This document shows positions 54,148-62,793 of a DNA stretch of 64,000 nucleotides, one piece after another. The stretch spans positions 40,149 through 104,148 of the forward strand of contig ONTS01000008.1 in NCBI GenBank assembly GCA_900320845.1. Direction: 5' to 3'. Position 1 is the first letter of the stretch. Every line of letters starts with the position of its first letter. The position numbers were made by a program, and so were the translations under genes. The stretch comes from an uncultured Prevotellaceae bacterium. GTDB taxonomy: Bacteria > Bacteroidota > Bacteroidia > Bacteroidales > Bacteroidaceae. The notes beneath the pieces are model-generated. The model worked only from the letters and a program-made list of their open reading frames with translations, was not told the origin of the DNA and searched no databases.

Positions 54148-55104
54148 ATGAAATTTTTCGGACTTTTTGGCAAGCAGAACACGGAAGTGTACGACAAGGG
54201 GTTGCAGAAAACCCAACAAAGCATCTTTTCCAAACTCAAACGCGCCATCGCTGGTAAAAGTAAGATTGATGACGATGTGCTCGACGAAGTGGAAGAGGCA
54301 TTGATAAGTAGTGATGTCGGTGTAGACACAACGCTGAAAATTATCAAGAATCTTGAGCAGAGAGTAGCGGAACAGAAATATGCGTCGGCTGATGAACTCA
54401 ACGACATGATATACGATGAAGTAGTCAAGCTCATCAATCATCCTACAACCGATGTGTCACAGTCTTCTGGCAATGCTACACAGGTCGAAGGTCCTTACGT
54501 CATTCTTGTAGTAGGTGTTAATGGAGTAGGAAAGACTACCACCATTGCCAAGCTGGCTCACCGCTACAAACAGCAGGGCTATAAAGTCATGTTGGGTGCT
54601 GCCGACACCTTTCGCGCTGCTGCCATAGAACAGCTGAAGATATGGGCTGAGCGCGTAGGGGTTCCTATTGTTTCGCAGAAGATGGGCGCCGATCCTGCAT
54701 CTGTTGCCTTTGACACCCTTTCTTCTGCAAAAGCCAATAATATGGATGTCGTCATTATCGATACCGCAGGCAGACTTCACAATAAAGTCGGACTGATGAA
54801 CGAGCTGCGTAAGATAAAAGATGTTATGCATAGAGTCATTCCCGGAGCCCCACAGGAGGTCATGCTCGTGCTTGATGGTAGCACAGGACAGAACGCTTAT
54901 CAGCAGGCTAAACAGTTTGCAGAGGTTACCAACATCAGCAGTCTTGCCATAACCAAGTTGGATGGTACGGCAAAAGGCGGCGTTGTCATAGGCATTGCCG
55001 ACCAAATGAGCCTGCCTGTCAAATATATCGGGCTGGGAGAAGGTCTCGATGATCTTCAGGAGTTTAATCCAAAGACCTTCGTTGATTCCCTTTTCGGAAA
55101 GTAA
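54148..55104 (+). CDS. ftsY: Signal recognition particle receptor FtsY
   Basis: A 318-residue SRP GTPase consisting of the NG domain only; the long acidic A domain of E. coli FtsY is absent, as usual in Bacteroidetes. G motifs are GVNGVGKTTTIAKLA, DTFRAAAIEQL, DTAGRLHNK and TKLDGTAKGG. It docks SRP-ribosome complexes at the Sec translocon. rimO follows after about 70 bp on the same strand. Confidence 0.95.
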   Translation: MKFFGLFGKQNTEVYDKGLQKTQQSIFSKLKRAIAGKSKIDDDVLDEVEEALISSDVGVDTTLKIIKNLEQRVAEQKYASADELNDMIYDEVVKLINHPTTDVSQSSGNATQVEGPYVILVVGVNGVGKTTTIAKLAHRYKQQGYKVMLGAADTFRAAAIEQLKIWAERVGVPIVSQKMGADPASVAFDTLSSAKANNMDVVIIDTAGRLHNKVGLMNELRKIKDVMHRVIPGAPQEVMLVLDGSTGQNAYQQAKQFAEVTNISSLAITKLDGTAKGGVVIGIADQMSLPVKYIGLGEGLDDLQEFNPKTFVDSLFGK

Positions 55105-55172
55105 CCGATATGTCACAGTTCGCAGCATGACTCCCCGGTATGGATTTGCCATGTCTGAATAGCAGTACTACC

Positions 55173-56498
55173 ATGCATCAACATATTGACTTTATTTCCT
55201 TAGGGTGCGCCAAAAACCTTGTCGACAGCGAACGACTGATGTATCAGTTGCATAAGAAAGGCTATGTCGTTCATCATGACCCTGAGACGCCATCCTCACC
55301 TATTGTCATCATCAACACCTGTGGTTTCATCTCCGATGCCAAACAGGAGAGCATCGACACCATCCTTAACTTTGCACAGGCAAAGACTGAAGGCATGGTG
55401 AAGCACCTATATGTTATGGGGTGCCTGTCACAAAGATATAGAGAGGAGCTGAAAAAGGAGATACCAGAAGTTGATGCGTTTTATGGTAAGTTCGATTTCC
55501 TCGACCTTGCAGACCGTATAGGCGCCGAGGAAGAAAGCAAGACGGCAGAACTTATGCCTCATGTCTCTTCACCCACTTATCGTCGATGGCTTACCACTCC
55601 CTCGCACTATGCCTATGTGAAGATTGCCGAAGGTTGCAATAAGCGTTGCGCATATTGCATCATTCCTCATATCACCGGACCACAACACAGCCGTAGTGAA
55701 ACGGACATCATTCAAGAGGTGCAGTGGCTTGTTAGCAAAGGGGTGAAAGAGTTTCAAATCATTGCGCAAGACCTTACCTCATACGGCACCGATACTACAG
55801 GCGGTTGTCGACTGCCGATGCTTATCGACAAAATCGCTGGCATTCCTGGAGTTGAGTGGATAAGACTTCACTACGCCTATCCGAACCATTTTCCGTGGCA
55901 GCTGTTGCAAGTCATGCAACAGCACGACAATATCTGTAAATATCTTGATGTGGCATTGCAGCATGTGGCAACTCCAGTACTGAAGGCCATGCACCGCAAT
56001 ATCACTCGGGAGGAAACCTATGAGTTCGTTGCCAAGGTGCGAAAAGAATGTCCCGGCATTCAGCTACGCACTACGCTTATGGTAGGTTTCCCTGGCGAAA
56101 CGGAAGAAGACTTCCGTCAACTCCTTCAATTCGTTAGCGACATGAGCTTCGAGCGAATGGGTGCATTTGCCTATTCTGAAGAAGAAGGAACCTACAGTGC
56201 TACGCATTACACAGACGACATACCGCAAGAGGTTAAGGAACAACGCCTGCAGCAACTCATGCAGCTACAGCAAGACATCAGCGACGATATCATGCACCAA
56301 GAGGTGGGGAAGATACACAAAGTAATCATCGACAGGCAAGAAGGCGAATACTATGTGGCACGCAACCAATTCTCCTCGCCAGAAGTGGACCCGGAAATTC
56401 TCATACCCAGCAATGACAACCCGCTCACTATAGGTGAATTCTACAATGTACGCATCCTGCAGGCAACACCATTTGACCTATACGCAGAGCTGACCTGA
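55173..56498 (+). CDS. rimO: Ribosomal protein S12 methylthiotransferase
   Basis: A 441-residue radical-SAM enzyme that adds a methylthio group to Asp of ribosomal protein S12. The N-terminal UPF0004 domain carries three cluster cysteines (ISLGCAKNLVDSE, INTCGFI, VMGCLSQRY). The radical-SAM C-x3-C-x2-C is CNKRCAYC, and a TRAM domain ends the protein. ATG 55173 gives the usual N-terminus; a longer in-frame start at 55140 adds 11 residues. Confidence 0.94.
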   Translation: MHQHIDFISLGCAKNLVDSERLMYQLHKKGYVVHHDPETPSSPIVIINTCGFISDAKQESIDTILNFAQAKTEGMVKHLYVMGCLSQRYREELKKEIPEVDAFYGKFDFLDLADRIGAEEESKTAELMPHVSSPTYRRWLTTPSHYAYVKIAEGCNKRCAYCIIPHITGPQHSRSETDIIQEVQWLVSKGVKEFQIIAQDLTSYGTDTTGGCRLPMLIDKIAGIPGVEWIRLHYAYPNHFPWQLLQVMQQHDNICKYLDVALQHVATPVLKAMHRNITREETYEFVAKVRKECPGIQLRTTLMVGFPGETEEDFRQLLQFVSDMSFERMGAFAYSEEEGTYSATHYTDDIPQEVKEQRLQQLMQLQQDISDDIMHQEVGKIHKVIIDRQEGEYYVARNQFSSPEVDPEILIPSNDNPLTIGEFYNVRILQATPFDLYAELT

Positions 56499-56600
56499 AA
56501 CAACATAGTGATGCAAGGGGTATACCCGTGGCTTATTGGGGCTTGATGCATGAAACAAGCATCCCGTGAAGATGAACTAAAAATTGAAAACAAAAGACTC

Positions 56601-57824
56601 ATGAATATCCAGTTACTCGCCCAATATCTCAAATGTGATGAACAACAAGCAGAAGAAACGCTGAACCAGATTGTCCAACACATCACTGCACTTCTCGGTA
56701 AGGACATGACCATACAACTGCCCGACGTCGGTGTGTTGCAAGTGGCACAAAGAAAGGAACATGTCGTTGTTGACGAGAATGGGACGAGAACACTCATGCC
56801 TCCTGCATTATTCGTGGAACTTCAGTCGACTGTATCCTCACAGGACAAGTCCACAAGCCATGAAGCATTGAATGCGCTTGCAGCTGCGATATGTGAAGTG
56901 GCAGAACAGAAAGAGACGGTGACAGTGTCAAAGCTCGGCACGTTCTGCAAGCGCGTTCAGGCAAAGGGTAACGCCTTTTCTTTTACCGCTGATGAGGAAT
57001 TGAATGCGACAGTGAATGCGCCGTTCCAATTCTTTAAGCCTATTATATTAAAAGAAGGTGTGCAGATTCCAGACACTGAAGAACTCATACCTGGAGCGGA
57101 ACAAGAAACAACAACCCAACTCGAGACTGCTGAAGACATCTCCGGAACATCAGCACTTCCATTGTCAGATTCCGAGCCTGAAGAGATTACACCTGCTGAA
57201 GAGCCGAAGGAAGAAGAGGTGACACCCGCAGAAGAACTGATAGAAGAGGAGGAAGAGCCTGCTGAAGAGCCGAAGGAAGAAGATGAGCAACCGTCTGAAA
57301 GTGAAATAGACATTGACACAATATCAAAATCTCAAGATGTTGCACCCAGTGTCTCCGTTCCCATTAACGTTCCTGTGTCAAATCCCGCAGTCGACAACAC
57401 TCCAGCAAGTATTCCTGATGAAGGTTCTGGGGCTTCTTCCCTTAAAAAAGTGCTTTTCATCGCGGGTGCTCTCATCGCTGCACTTTTAGTATTCCTTCTC
57501 ATACGGCAATGTAGCAATACGGCTCCCGAAGAACCCCCTGCACCTAAAGCAGAGAACACTGTCAGTCCCCAGCAACTGGCGAAGGAGAAGAAGCAACAGC
57601 TGATTACCGAATCCAATAAGGAAGTGGAATGGGCGCCTTATGAGATTGTTGACATCTACGACACCATCACCGTTGAACAACCGACGACGGCAACAAAACT
57701 TGCACTCACCTATGGTGGCCCAGGCACTGAATACTATATTAGGGCTATTAACAAAAATAAGGAGGAATACCAAGAAGGTGATAACGTCATTATCCCCCTT
57801 ATTGAAAAGAAAAAGAAACGTTAA
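56601..57824 (+). CDS. Membrane protein with HU-like domains and C-terminal LysM-like domain
   Basis: About 407 residues. Residues 1-90 and 90-150 look like two HU/IHF-type domains (NIQLLAQYLKCDEQQAEETL with PDVGVLQV; then KLGTFCKRV with the helical N-terminal half). A long acidic Glu/Pro linker follows (about 165-245), then one transmembrane helix (LFIAGALIAALLVFLLI, about 290). The C-terminal segment (YDTITVEQPTTATKLAL, YYIRAINKN, EGDNVIIPLI) has the spacing of a LysM domain. It would link DNA or a cytoplasmic partner to peptidoglycan. It lies about 100 bp after rimO. Start 56601 is preferred over 56550. Confidence 0.7.
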   Translation: MNIQLLAQYLKCDEQQAEETLNQIVQHITALLGKDMTIQLPDVGVLQVAQRKEHVVVDENGTRTLMPPALFVELQSTVSSQDKSTSHEALNALAAAICEVAEQKETVTVSKLGTFCKRVQAKGNAFSFTADEELNATVNAPFQFFKPIILKEGVQIPDTEELIPGAEQETTTQLETAEDISGTSALPLSDSEPEEITPAEEPKEEEVTPAEELIEEEEEPAEEPKEEDEQPSESEIDIDTISKSQDVAPSVSVPINVPVSNPAVDNTPASIPDEGSGASSLKKVLFIAGALIAALLVFLLIRQCSNTAPEEPPAPKAENTVSPQQLAKEKKQQLITESNKEVEWAPYEIVDIYDTITVEQPTTATKLALTYGGPGTEYYIRAINKNKEEYQEGDNVIIPLIEKKKKR

Positions 57825-57871
57825 GCCTTACCATTTTTGATTCTTAAACGCTACCCTTTATCTTTTACCAT

Positions 57872-58240
57872 CTACTCCATGAATGTGAAGTAGACAGCTG
57901 CGACAAGGCAGAGGAATGCTACTGCATGGTTCCAGTGCAGCGACTGGTTGCCGAATAGCAGATGGATGACGATGGCAAAGACGAGCAGGGATACACACTC
58001 TTGAATTACTTTGAGTTGCACGAGCGAGAATGGACCGCCATTGCCCTCAAATCCTATTCTGTTAGCTGGAACCTGGCAGCAGTACTCAAAGAATGCAACA
58101 CCCCACGAGAAGAGTATGACACCGATGAGCGGCCAGTTGGATGAGACACCGTTTTGTTGCAGTTTAAGATGACCATACCATGCCAACGTCATAAAGACAT
58201 TGCTCAGTATCAGCAATAGGAGTGTGTAGATTCCAGTCAT
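57872..58240 (-). CDS. DUF486/DMT-type small membrane protein
   Basis: A 122-residue protein with four hydrophobic helices, matching the DUF486 family (FMTLAWYGHLKLQ, WGVAFFEYCCQVPANRIGF, FSLVQLKVIQECVSLLVF). DUF486 resembles half-size drug/metabolite transporters; no substrate is known. It converges with the HU/LysM gene, with under 50 bp between them. The upstream 70 bp separate it from cls. Confidence 0.88.
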   Translation of the reverse strand: MTGIYTLLLLILSNVFMTLAWYGHLKLQQNGVSSNWPLIGVILFSWGVAFFEYCCQVPANRIGFEGNGGPFSLVQLKVIQECVSLLVFAIVIHLLFGNQSLHWNHAVAFLCLVAAVYFTFME

Positions 58241-58311
58241 GAGAAGGGTGTAATGTTGTAGAAGGTAATAAGATTGATGTGGTATATTTTTTAGTTACGA
58301 TTCCTCATTGT

Positions 58312-59619
58312 TTATAGGAATGGTGCGAGCAGGTGTGCTACCCATCCTCTGAAGCGTTGCCATGGTGTGCGCCATTGCTTCCAACGTTCGGGAGTGAGTA
58401 GGAAGGAGCGTAGCGTTTCTCTCTGGAACAGTTCGTCCAGTTCGTGTGTCGTGGCACTGTCTGCTATGACCAAGTTGCTCTCATAGTCGAATCGCAGGCT
58501 TCGGGCGTTGAGGTTGGCACTGCCGAGCGAACAGAGTTTGCCGTCAACAGTGACAGTCTTCGTATGATGGAAGCCCGGCTCGAACACCCATACGGTGCAA
58601 CCTTCTTTCATCAGTCTGTGAGCATTGTAGTATCCGCAGTCGGGCGTTAGCGGAATGTCGCTGCGTGCCGAGATGAGTATCTCCACCTTCACGCCTCTTT
58701 TGGCAGCACGTTTCAGTGCTTTGTAGATTGAAGGGGTGAGTGTGGGGTAGGGGTTGATGATACGTATGTTGTGTTGTGCTTTGTTTATAGCCGACTGATA
58801 GAAACGGCGTATGATGGTGTTGCTCACACGGGGCTGCCTGTTGATTACGCCTATCATCTTTTTACCTGCTGTCGTTGTAGTGTCAGGTAGTAGGTTGCTG
58901 ATGTGGGGATGCTCTCCCAGCCCGCGCCAATACTTTGTGCCATACACTTGTTCGCCCGTTGTTGCTCGCCAGATGTTGAGAAAGATCTGTTGCAATGTCT
59001 CTACCTCTCCTCCTTCGAGTCGGCAGTGCATGTCGTGCCACTCTCCCACCTGCGGTGTGCCTACGATATAATAGTCTGCCACGTTCATTCCGCCTGTATA
59101 GGCTATGCGTCCATCGATGACGACAATCTTGCGGTGGTCGCGTGAGAAAATATGGTTGATCCACGGGAAGCGCAACGGGTCAAACTCGGCTATTTGTATA
59201 CCTTGATTTCTCCATTTTTTTAAATGTCTCTTGCGTATGGGCTGGTTGTTTGAATCATTGCCGAAGCCGTCGAACAGTGCGCGTACCTCCACACCTTCCG
59301 CCACCTTTTGTGCAAGCAGGTCGAAAAGGAGGTTTCCGATGGAGTCGTTTCTGAAATTAAAGTATTCCAAGTGTACGCTACTCTTTGCCTGGCGTATGGC
59401 ACTGAGCATGTCTTCAAACTTCTCGTGTCCGTTGCGGAGCAGTGTGACGGCGTTGTCGTGGCTGAATGTCACCCCCATCTGTCTCATCTCGTTGACCACA
59501 AGCGAGTCGACCCCTTGCGCCTTGGCAATTGGCAGACCTGTCGCATGTATCAGACAACATGCAGTGATGGTACGAACTAAGGGTTTGAAGAGAAGAACTA
59601 TGGATAGGGAATGTTTCAC
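58312..59619 (-). CDS. cls: Cardiolipin synthase (phospholipase D family)
   Basis: A 435-residue PLD-superfamily enzyme. Both catalytic HKD motifs are complete: HRKIVVIDGRIAYTGG (about residue 160) and HTKTVTVDGKLCSLGSAN (about 355). The N-terminus has a hydrophobic stretch (RTITACCLIHATGLPIA), either a signal peptide or an anchor, rather than the two helices of typical Cls, so location is uncertain. The start overlaps the kdsD stop by 4 bp, coupling phospholipid and Kdo synthesis in one transcript. Confidence 0.86.
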   Translation of the reverse strand: MKHSLSIVLLFKPLVRTITACCLIHATGLPIAKAQGVDSLVVNEMRQMGVTFSHDNAVTLLRNGHEKFEDMLSAIRQAKSSVHLEYFNFRNDSIGNLLFDLLAQKVAEGVEVRALFDGFGNDSNNQPIRKRHLKKWRNQGIQIAEFDPLRFPWINHIFSRDHRKIVVIDGRIAYTGGMNVADYYIVGTPQVGEWHDMHCRLEGGEVETLQQIFLNIWRATTGEQVYGTKYWRGLGEHPHISNLLPDTTTTAGKKMIGVINRQPRVSNTIIRRFYQSAINKAQHNIRIINPYPTLTPSIYKALKRAAKRGVKVEILISARSDIPLTPDCGYYNAHRLMKEGCTVWVFEPGFHHTKTVTVDGKLCSLGSANLNARSLRFDYESNLVIADSATTHELDELFQRETLRSFLLTPERWKQWRTPWQRFRGWVAHLLAPFL

Positions 59620-60602
59620 AACATACAGGAATAATGGTCAACAATGCCAAGCAGATGGCGTTCAGCGTCGGCAACGAGCACGGAATGAATCTTATAGGTA
59701 TTCATAATCCGCTGAATTTCGGTTACCTTCGTTTCAGTTGTTACCATCTTAGGTGTTGTTGTCATAATATCTTTCACCATTTTATTGAAGAAGTCTGCCT
59801 GCCATTTTTCCATGGCACGGCGTATGTCGCCATCAGTGATAAGTCCGGCAATCTTGTCCTCGTCGTCCATTGCCACACCCATGCCGAGTTTACCTTTCGA
59901 CACATGTATGACCGCCTCGCCGAGGTGCATGTAGGGTTTCAATTTAGGCATGTTTTCGGTGTGCATCACGTCTTGTGCCGTTGTGAGGAGCCGTTTTCCG
60001 AGCTCGCCACCTGGATGGAAGTGAGCAAAGTCGGTAGGCTTGAAGCCTCTTTTCTGCATGAGGGCTATGGCGAGGGCATCACCCATAGCCATCGCTGCCG
60101 TGGTGCTGCTCGTCGGTGCGAGGTTGAGCGGGCATGCTTCGCGCTGAACTTTTACCAAGATGTGTATGTCGGAGTATTTGGCGAGCAGCGACTGTGGATT
60201 GCCTGTCAAGGACACGACAGGTATGTTCATGTGTCGGATGATGGGAATGAAGCGCAGCAATTCGTCGGTCTGGCCCGAGTTGCTGAGTGCCAGCACCACA
60301 TCGTCGTGTGTCATGGCACCGAGGTCGCCGTGGAAGATATCGAGTGGGTTGGCAAAGAATGCTGGTGTGCCCGTGCTCGACAACGTGCCTGCTATCTTGG
60401 CACCGACATTTCCGCTTTTTCCTACACCTATCACAATGACTTTACCTTTGCAGTTATACAGCATTTCTACAGCCTGTGTGAACTGCTGGTCGAGCAGTGG
60501 GATAAGGTCGGTCAGCGCTTGTGCTTCGTCGCGCAGACACTGTGCGGCGATGTCTATGGGCGACGGGCCCTTATGGTTGTCAGATGATGGATTGTATGAC
60601 AT
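59616..60602 (-). CDS. kdsD: Arabinose-5-phosphate isomerase (KpsF/GutQ type)
   Basis: A 328-residue enzyme that makes D-arabinose 5-phosphate, the first Kdo precursor. An N-terminal SIS domain (IGVGKSGNVGAKIAGTLSSTG; ALSNSGQTDELL; LAPTSSTTAAMAMGDALA) is followed by two CBS domains (MGVAMDDEDKIAGLITDGD; KIHSVLVADAERHLLGIVD). Its start overlaps the end of kdsA by 23 bp, and cls overlaps its stop by 4 bp. Confidence 0.94.
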   Translation of the reverse strand: MSYNPSSDNHKGPSPIDIAAQCLRDEAQALTDLIPLLDQQFTQAVEMLYNCKGKVIVIGVGKSGNVGAKIAGTLSSTGTPAFFANPLDIFHGDLGAMTHDDVVLALSNSGQTDELLRFIPIIRHMNIPVVSLTGNPQSLLAKYSDIHILVKVQREACPLNLAPTSSTTAAMAMGDALAIALMQKRGFKPTDFAHFHPGGELGKRLLTTAQDVMHTENMPKLKPYMHLGEAVIHVSKGKLGMGVAMDDEDKIAGLITDGDIRRAMEKWQADFFNKMVKDIMTTTPKMVTTETKVTEIQRIMNTYKIHSVLVADAERHLLGIVDHYSCML

Positions 60603-61344
60603 GTTGCAGTTGGTTTAATGGTAACATATTGGCAGCGTCACTCAGTCCTTTGTCGGGTTGTGGGTGTACCTCGAAGAAGAATCCGTTGGATCCGAATGCC
60701 TTTGCCGCTTTTGCCATGGCAGGTACGAAACGTCGGTCGCCGCCCGTTGTGTCGCCGTCGGAGGGGCGTTGTACGCTGTGTGTGCAGTCCATGATGACAT
60801 GAGGCGCAAATTGCAGCATGTCGTCAATGTTTCTGAAGTCTACTACCAGGTTGCCGTAGCCGAAGGTGTTGCCTCTCTCGGTGAGCCACACCTCCTTAGC
60901 TCCGCTCTCCAAGGCTTTGTTAAGCGGGTGACGCATGGCCTTTCCGCTGAGGAACTGAGCCTTCTTAATGTTGACGATACGCCCTGTGTGTGCGGCTGCT
61001 ACCAGCAAGTCGGTCTGCCTGCAGAGGAAGGCAGGAATCTGTAGCACGTCAACCACCTCAGCCACAGGTGCCGCCTGCCAACTCTCATGGATGTCGGTGA
61101 GTAGCCGCAAGCCGTATTTGGCTTTCACTTCAGCAAGCATCTTCAGCCCTTGTTCCATGCCGGGACCGCGAAAGGCGTGCAATGACGTGCGGTTGGCTTT
61201 ATCAAAAGATGCCTTGAAGATGATGTCTGTGTGCAACTCATTATTGATGCGCACCAATTCCTCGGCAACGGTGTTGAGCAGGTCCTGCGACTCGATGACA
61301 CACGGACCGGCTATGATGATGGGATATTTGTCAGTAGCGTTCAT
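60580..61344 (-). CDS. kdsA: 3-deoxy-8-phosphooctulonate synthase
   Basis: A 254-residue aldolase that condenses arabinose 5-phosphate with phosphoenolpyruvate. Family motifs are IIAGPCVIES, FKASFDKANRTS, LTDIHE, LQIPAFLCRQTDLL and TERGNTFGYGNLVVDFR. Start 61344 matches the standard N-terminus and agrees with the promoter at 61366-61396. It heads the overlapping kdsA-kdsD-cls set. Confidence 0.96.
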   Translation of the reverse strand: MNATDKYPIIIAGPCVIESQDLLNTVAEELVRINNELHTDIIFKASFDKANRTSLHAFRGPGMEQGLKMLAEVKAKYGLRLLTDIHESWQAAPVAEVVDVLQIPAFLCRQTDLLVAAAHTGRIVNIKKAQFLSGKAMRHPLNKALESGAKEVWLTERGNTFGYGNLVVDFRNIDDMLQFAPHVIMDCTHSVQRPSDGDTTGGDRRFVPAMAKAAKAFGSNGFFFEVHPQPDKGLSDAANMLPLNQLQHVIQSII

Positions 61345-61365
61345 ACATATTATTTGTAAGTGATG

Positions 61366-61396
61366 CAAAGGTAACATTTGGCATGTGAAACGCCAA
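61366..61396 (-). promoter_or_regulatory. Promoter of kdsA-kdsD-cls
   Basis: On the minus strand TTG (61394-61396), 20 nt, TACCTTTG (61366-61373), about 21 nt before the kdsA start. Confidence 0.7.
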
Positions 61397-61449
61397 CTTT
61401 GTCAACACTTTTCCTGTCTGCATTATCATGACGACGGTCTCTGGCACGT

Positions 61450-62175
61450 TTATCGCAACATACGCTGAATCTGTTTTGTCGTCGCCTGTGGCACGATATG
61501 TTCCATGTGTTGCATCATCAGTGCATAAGACTCTTCGGGGCTGACATCGCATTGACATTGGTCTCGCCCCAAAAGCGACTCGGGTGTTGTGAGCAGTGCC
61601 CAGCCGAAGCCATATTCGTTGCCATGGCGGTCGGTAGGATAGACAAAGTCTTGTGTCACAATGCGACATGCCATCTGCAAGAGGGTTATATATCGGTCGA
61701 ACTTGCCTCGCATCTTCGGCTCGGTAAATCCGCACGCCTTGCGCAGTTCACGCGTTATCATACTGCCATTCTTGCGCAGGGTGGTCAGTATGATGTCCTC
61801 TATGCTGTCTTCCTGCGGCTTGTCATGGGTATGTCGGCGCCAGTTGTACAGGTGAGGCCACCATTTGCGGCTTACAAAGCCCGCCTTACTGGCAAAAAAC
61901 TTGCCATAAACACAGTTGCCTTCAGTCACTACGGCGCTCTTCCACTGCCATAATGGCCACTCCCATGAACCGTCGTCAAACTGCGTGAAACGACATTCCT
62001 CTGCCATCATCGCTTCGGCAGAGTAGCCTGTGATGCCGCTGTCCAACAATGGCAGGAAGCCTACTTGTTGAATGCGCGCCATCAGTTCCGGACAAGAGTG
62101 AATTTCCATGTTGACGTCATTATCGTCGTCGGCATGGTCGCGGAGATTGTCGAAGTAAACAGATAAATCTCTCAT
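61450..62175 (-). CDS. AlkZ-related protein (winged-helix, possible DNA glycosylase)
   Basis: A 241-residue protein resembling a Bacteroidetes family annotated as AlkZ-related. Typical stretches are QVGFLPLLDSGITGYSAE, EGNCVYGKFFASKAGFVS, GSMITRELRKACGF (winged-helix-like) and LQMACRIVTQDFVYP. AlkZ/YcaQ enzymes unhook interstrand crosslinks, but the catalytic Q-x-Q motif of that family is not evident here, so activity is uncertain. It follows the MGMT-family gene after 18 bp, which supports an alkylation-damage role. Confidence 0.7.
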   Translation of the reverse strand: MRDLSVYFDNLRDHADDDNDVNMEIHSCPELMARIQQVGFLPLLDSGITGYSAEAMMAEECRFTQFDDGSWEWPLWQWKSAVVTEGNCVYGKFFASKAGFVSRKWWPHLYNWRRHTHDKPQEDSIEDIILTTLRKNGSMITRELRKACGFTEPKMRGKFDRYITLLQMACRIVTQDFVYPTDRHGNEYGFGWALLTTPESLLGRDQCQCDVSPEESYALMMQHMEHIVPQATTKQIQRMLR

Positions 62176-62193
62176 AACAAATAAGATAGTCTT

Positions 62194-62505
62194 CTACACA
62201 GGTTGCCACCAATGTTGTTGCATATCCACGTTGCCGTTGCTGCGGAATGTGACGCCTTCCTGTTGCAACAATGTGCGTTGTGCGTTCCATCCGGGTGCTG
62301 TGCGCCCTGCAATGGTCACTACACGGTGGCATGGCAGCAGTGCCGATTCTGGTGAATAGCGCAGTATGCGCCCCACCATACGCGAATGGTCGGGCCAACC
62401 TGCCAAGGCGGCAATGGTGCCATAGGTGGTGACCTTGCCGACAGGTATCTGGGCAACGATATTCAACACATCGTTGCGGAAGCAGCGAGCATCCTCCGTA
62501 CTCAT
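62194..62505 (-). CDS. MGMT-family (O6-alkylguanine alkyltransferase C-terminal domain) protein
   Basis: About 103 residues (112 if ATG 62532 is used). It is only the DNA-binding/active-site domain of Ogt/Ada: IPVGKVTTYGTIAALAGWPDHSRMVGRIL, then LLPCHRVV. The acceptor cysteine in P-C-H-R is present, unlike alkyltransferase-like ATL proteins, which replace it, so it could be catalytic despite lacking the N-terminal domain. A minus-strand TATCTTTG at 62553-62560 is its likely promoter. The AlkZ-related gene follows. Confidence 0.82.
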   Translation of the reverse strand: MSTEDARCFRNDVLNIVAQIPVGKVTTYGTIAALAGWPDHSRMVGRILRYSPESALLPCHRVVTIAGRTAPGWNAQRTLLQQEGVTFRSNGNVDMQQHWWQPV

Positions 62506-62552
62506 GCGATAGGGAACGTCGTGTGGATACATGATAGTGTGGAAATAATGTA

Positions 62553-62560
62553 CAAAGATA
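62553..62560 (-). promoter_or_regulatory. -7 element of the MGMT/AlkZ-related pair
   Basis: TATCTTTG on the minus strand; TTG at 62581-62583 is 20 nt upstream. It excludes the longest possible MGMT frame. Confidence 0.6.
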
Positions 62561-62689
62561 GGCATTGACTGTCTAACAAACAACAATCAGCGCTTCACAA
62601 ATGACGTCTCGCTATATTGAATGACAATTGGAATGAGGTCATTGAATGCTTAAAGAATCAATTATCATCTGCTTTTCTTGTCAAAACTC

Positions 62690-62720
62690 TTGCGGGAAAT
62701 CTCAAAAAGGTGTATGTTTG
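62690..62720 (+). promoter_or_regulatory. Promoter of the DUF4143 ATPase gene
   Basis: TTG (62690-62692), 20 nt, TATGTTTG (62713-62720). The spacer is almost filled by the first copy of a 16-bp repeat (62697-62712). Confidence 0.6.
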
Positions 62721-62779
62721 CATTGCGAAAAATCTCAAAAAGGTGTAAAACATGGCAGGTAAGAAATCTCAAAAAGGTG
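62697..62779 (+). repeat. Three direct repeats AAATCTCAAAAAGGTG
   Basis: Identical 16-bp copies at 62697-62712, 62730-62745 and 62764-62779, starts 33 and 34 bp apart, or about three helical turns. The first fills the promoter spacer, the second lies in the leader, and the third is in the leader or early coding part depending on the true start. They could be operators for a dimeric or oligomeric regulator; no function is shown. Confidence 0.85.
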
Positions 62780-62793
62780 CGAAAGACATTATT

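Noticed and set aside
59634-60587. Plus-strand open frame of 317 codons opposite kdsD
   Set aside because: Antisense shadow of a complete SIS-CBS protein; no recognisable domain.
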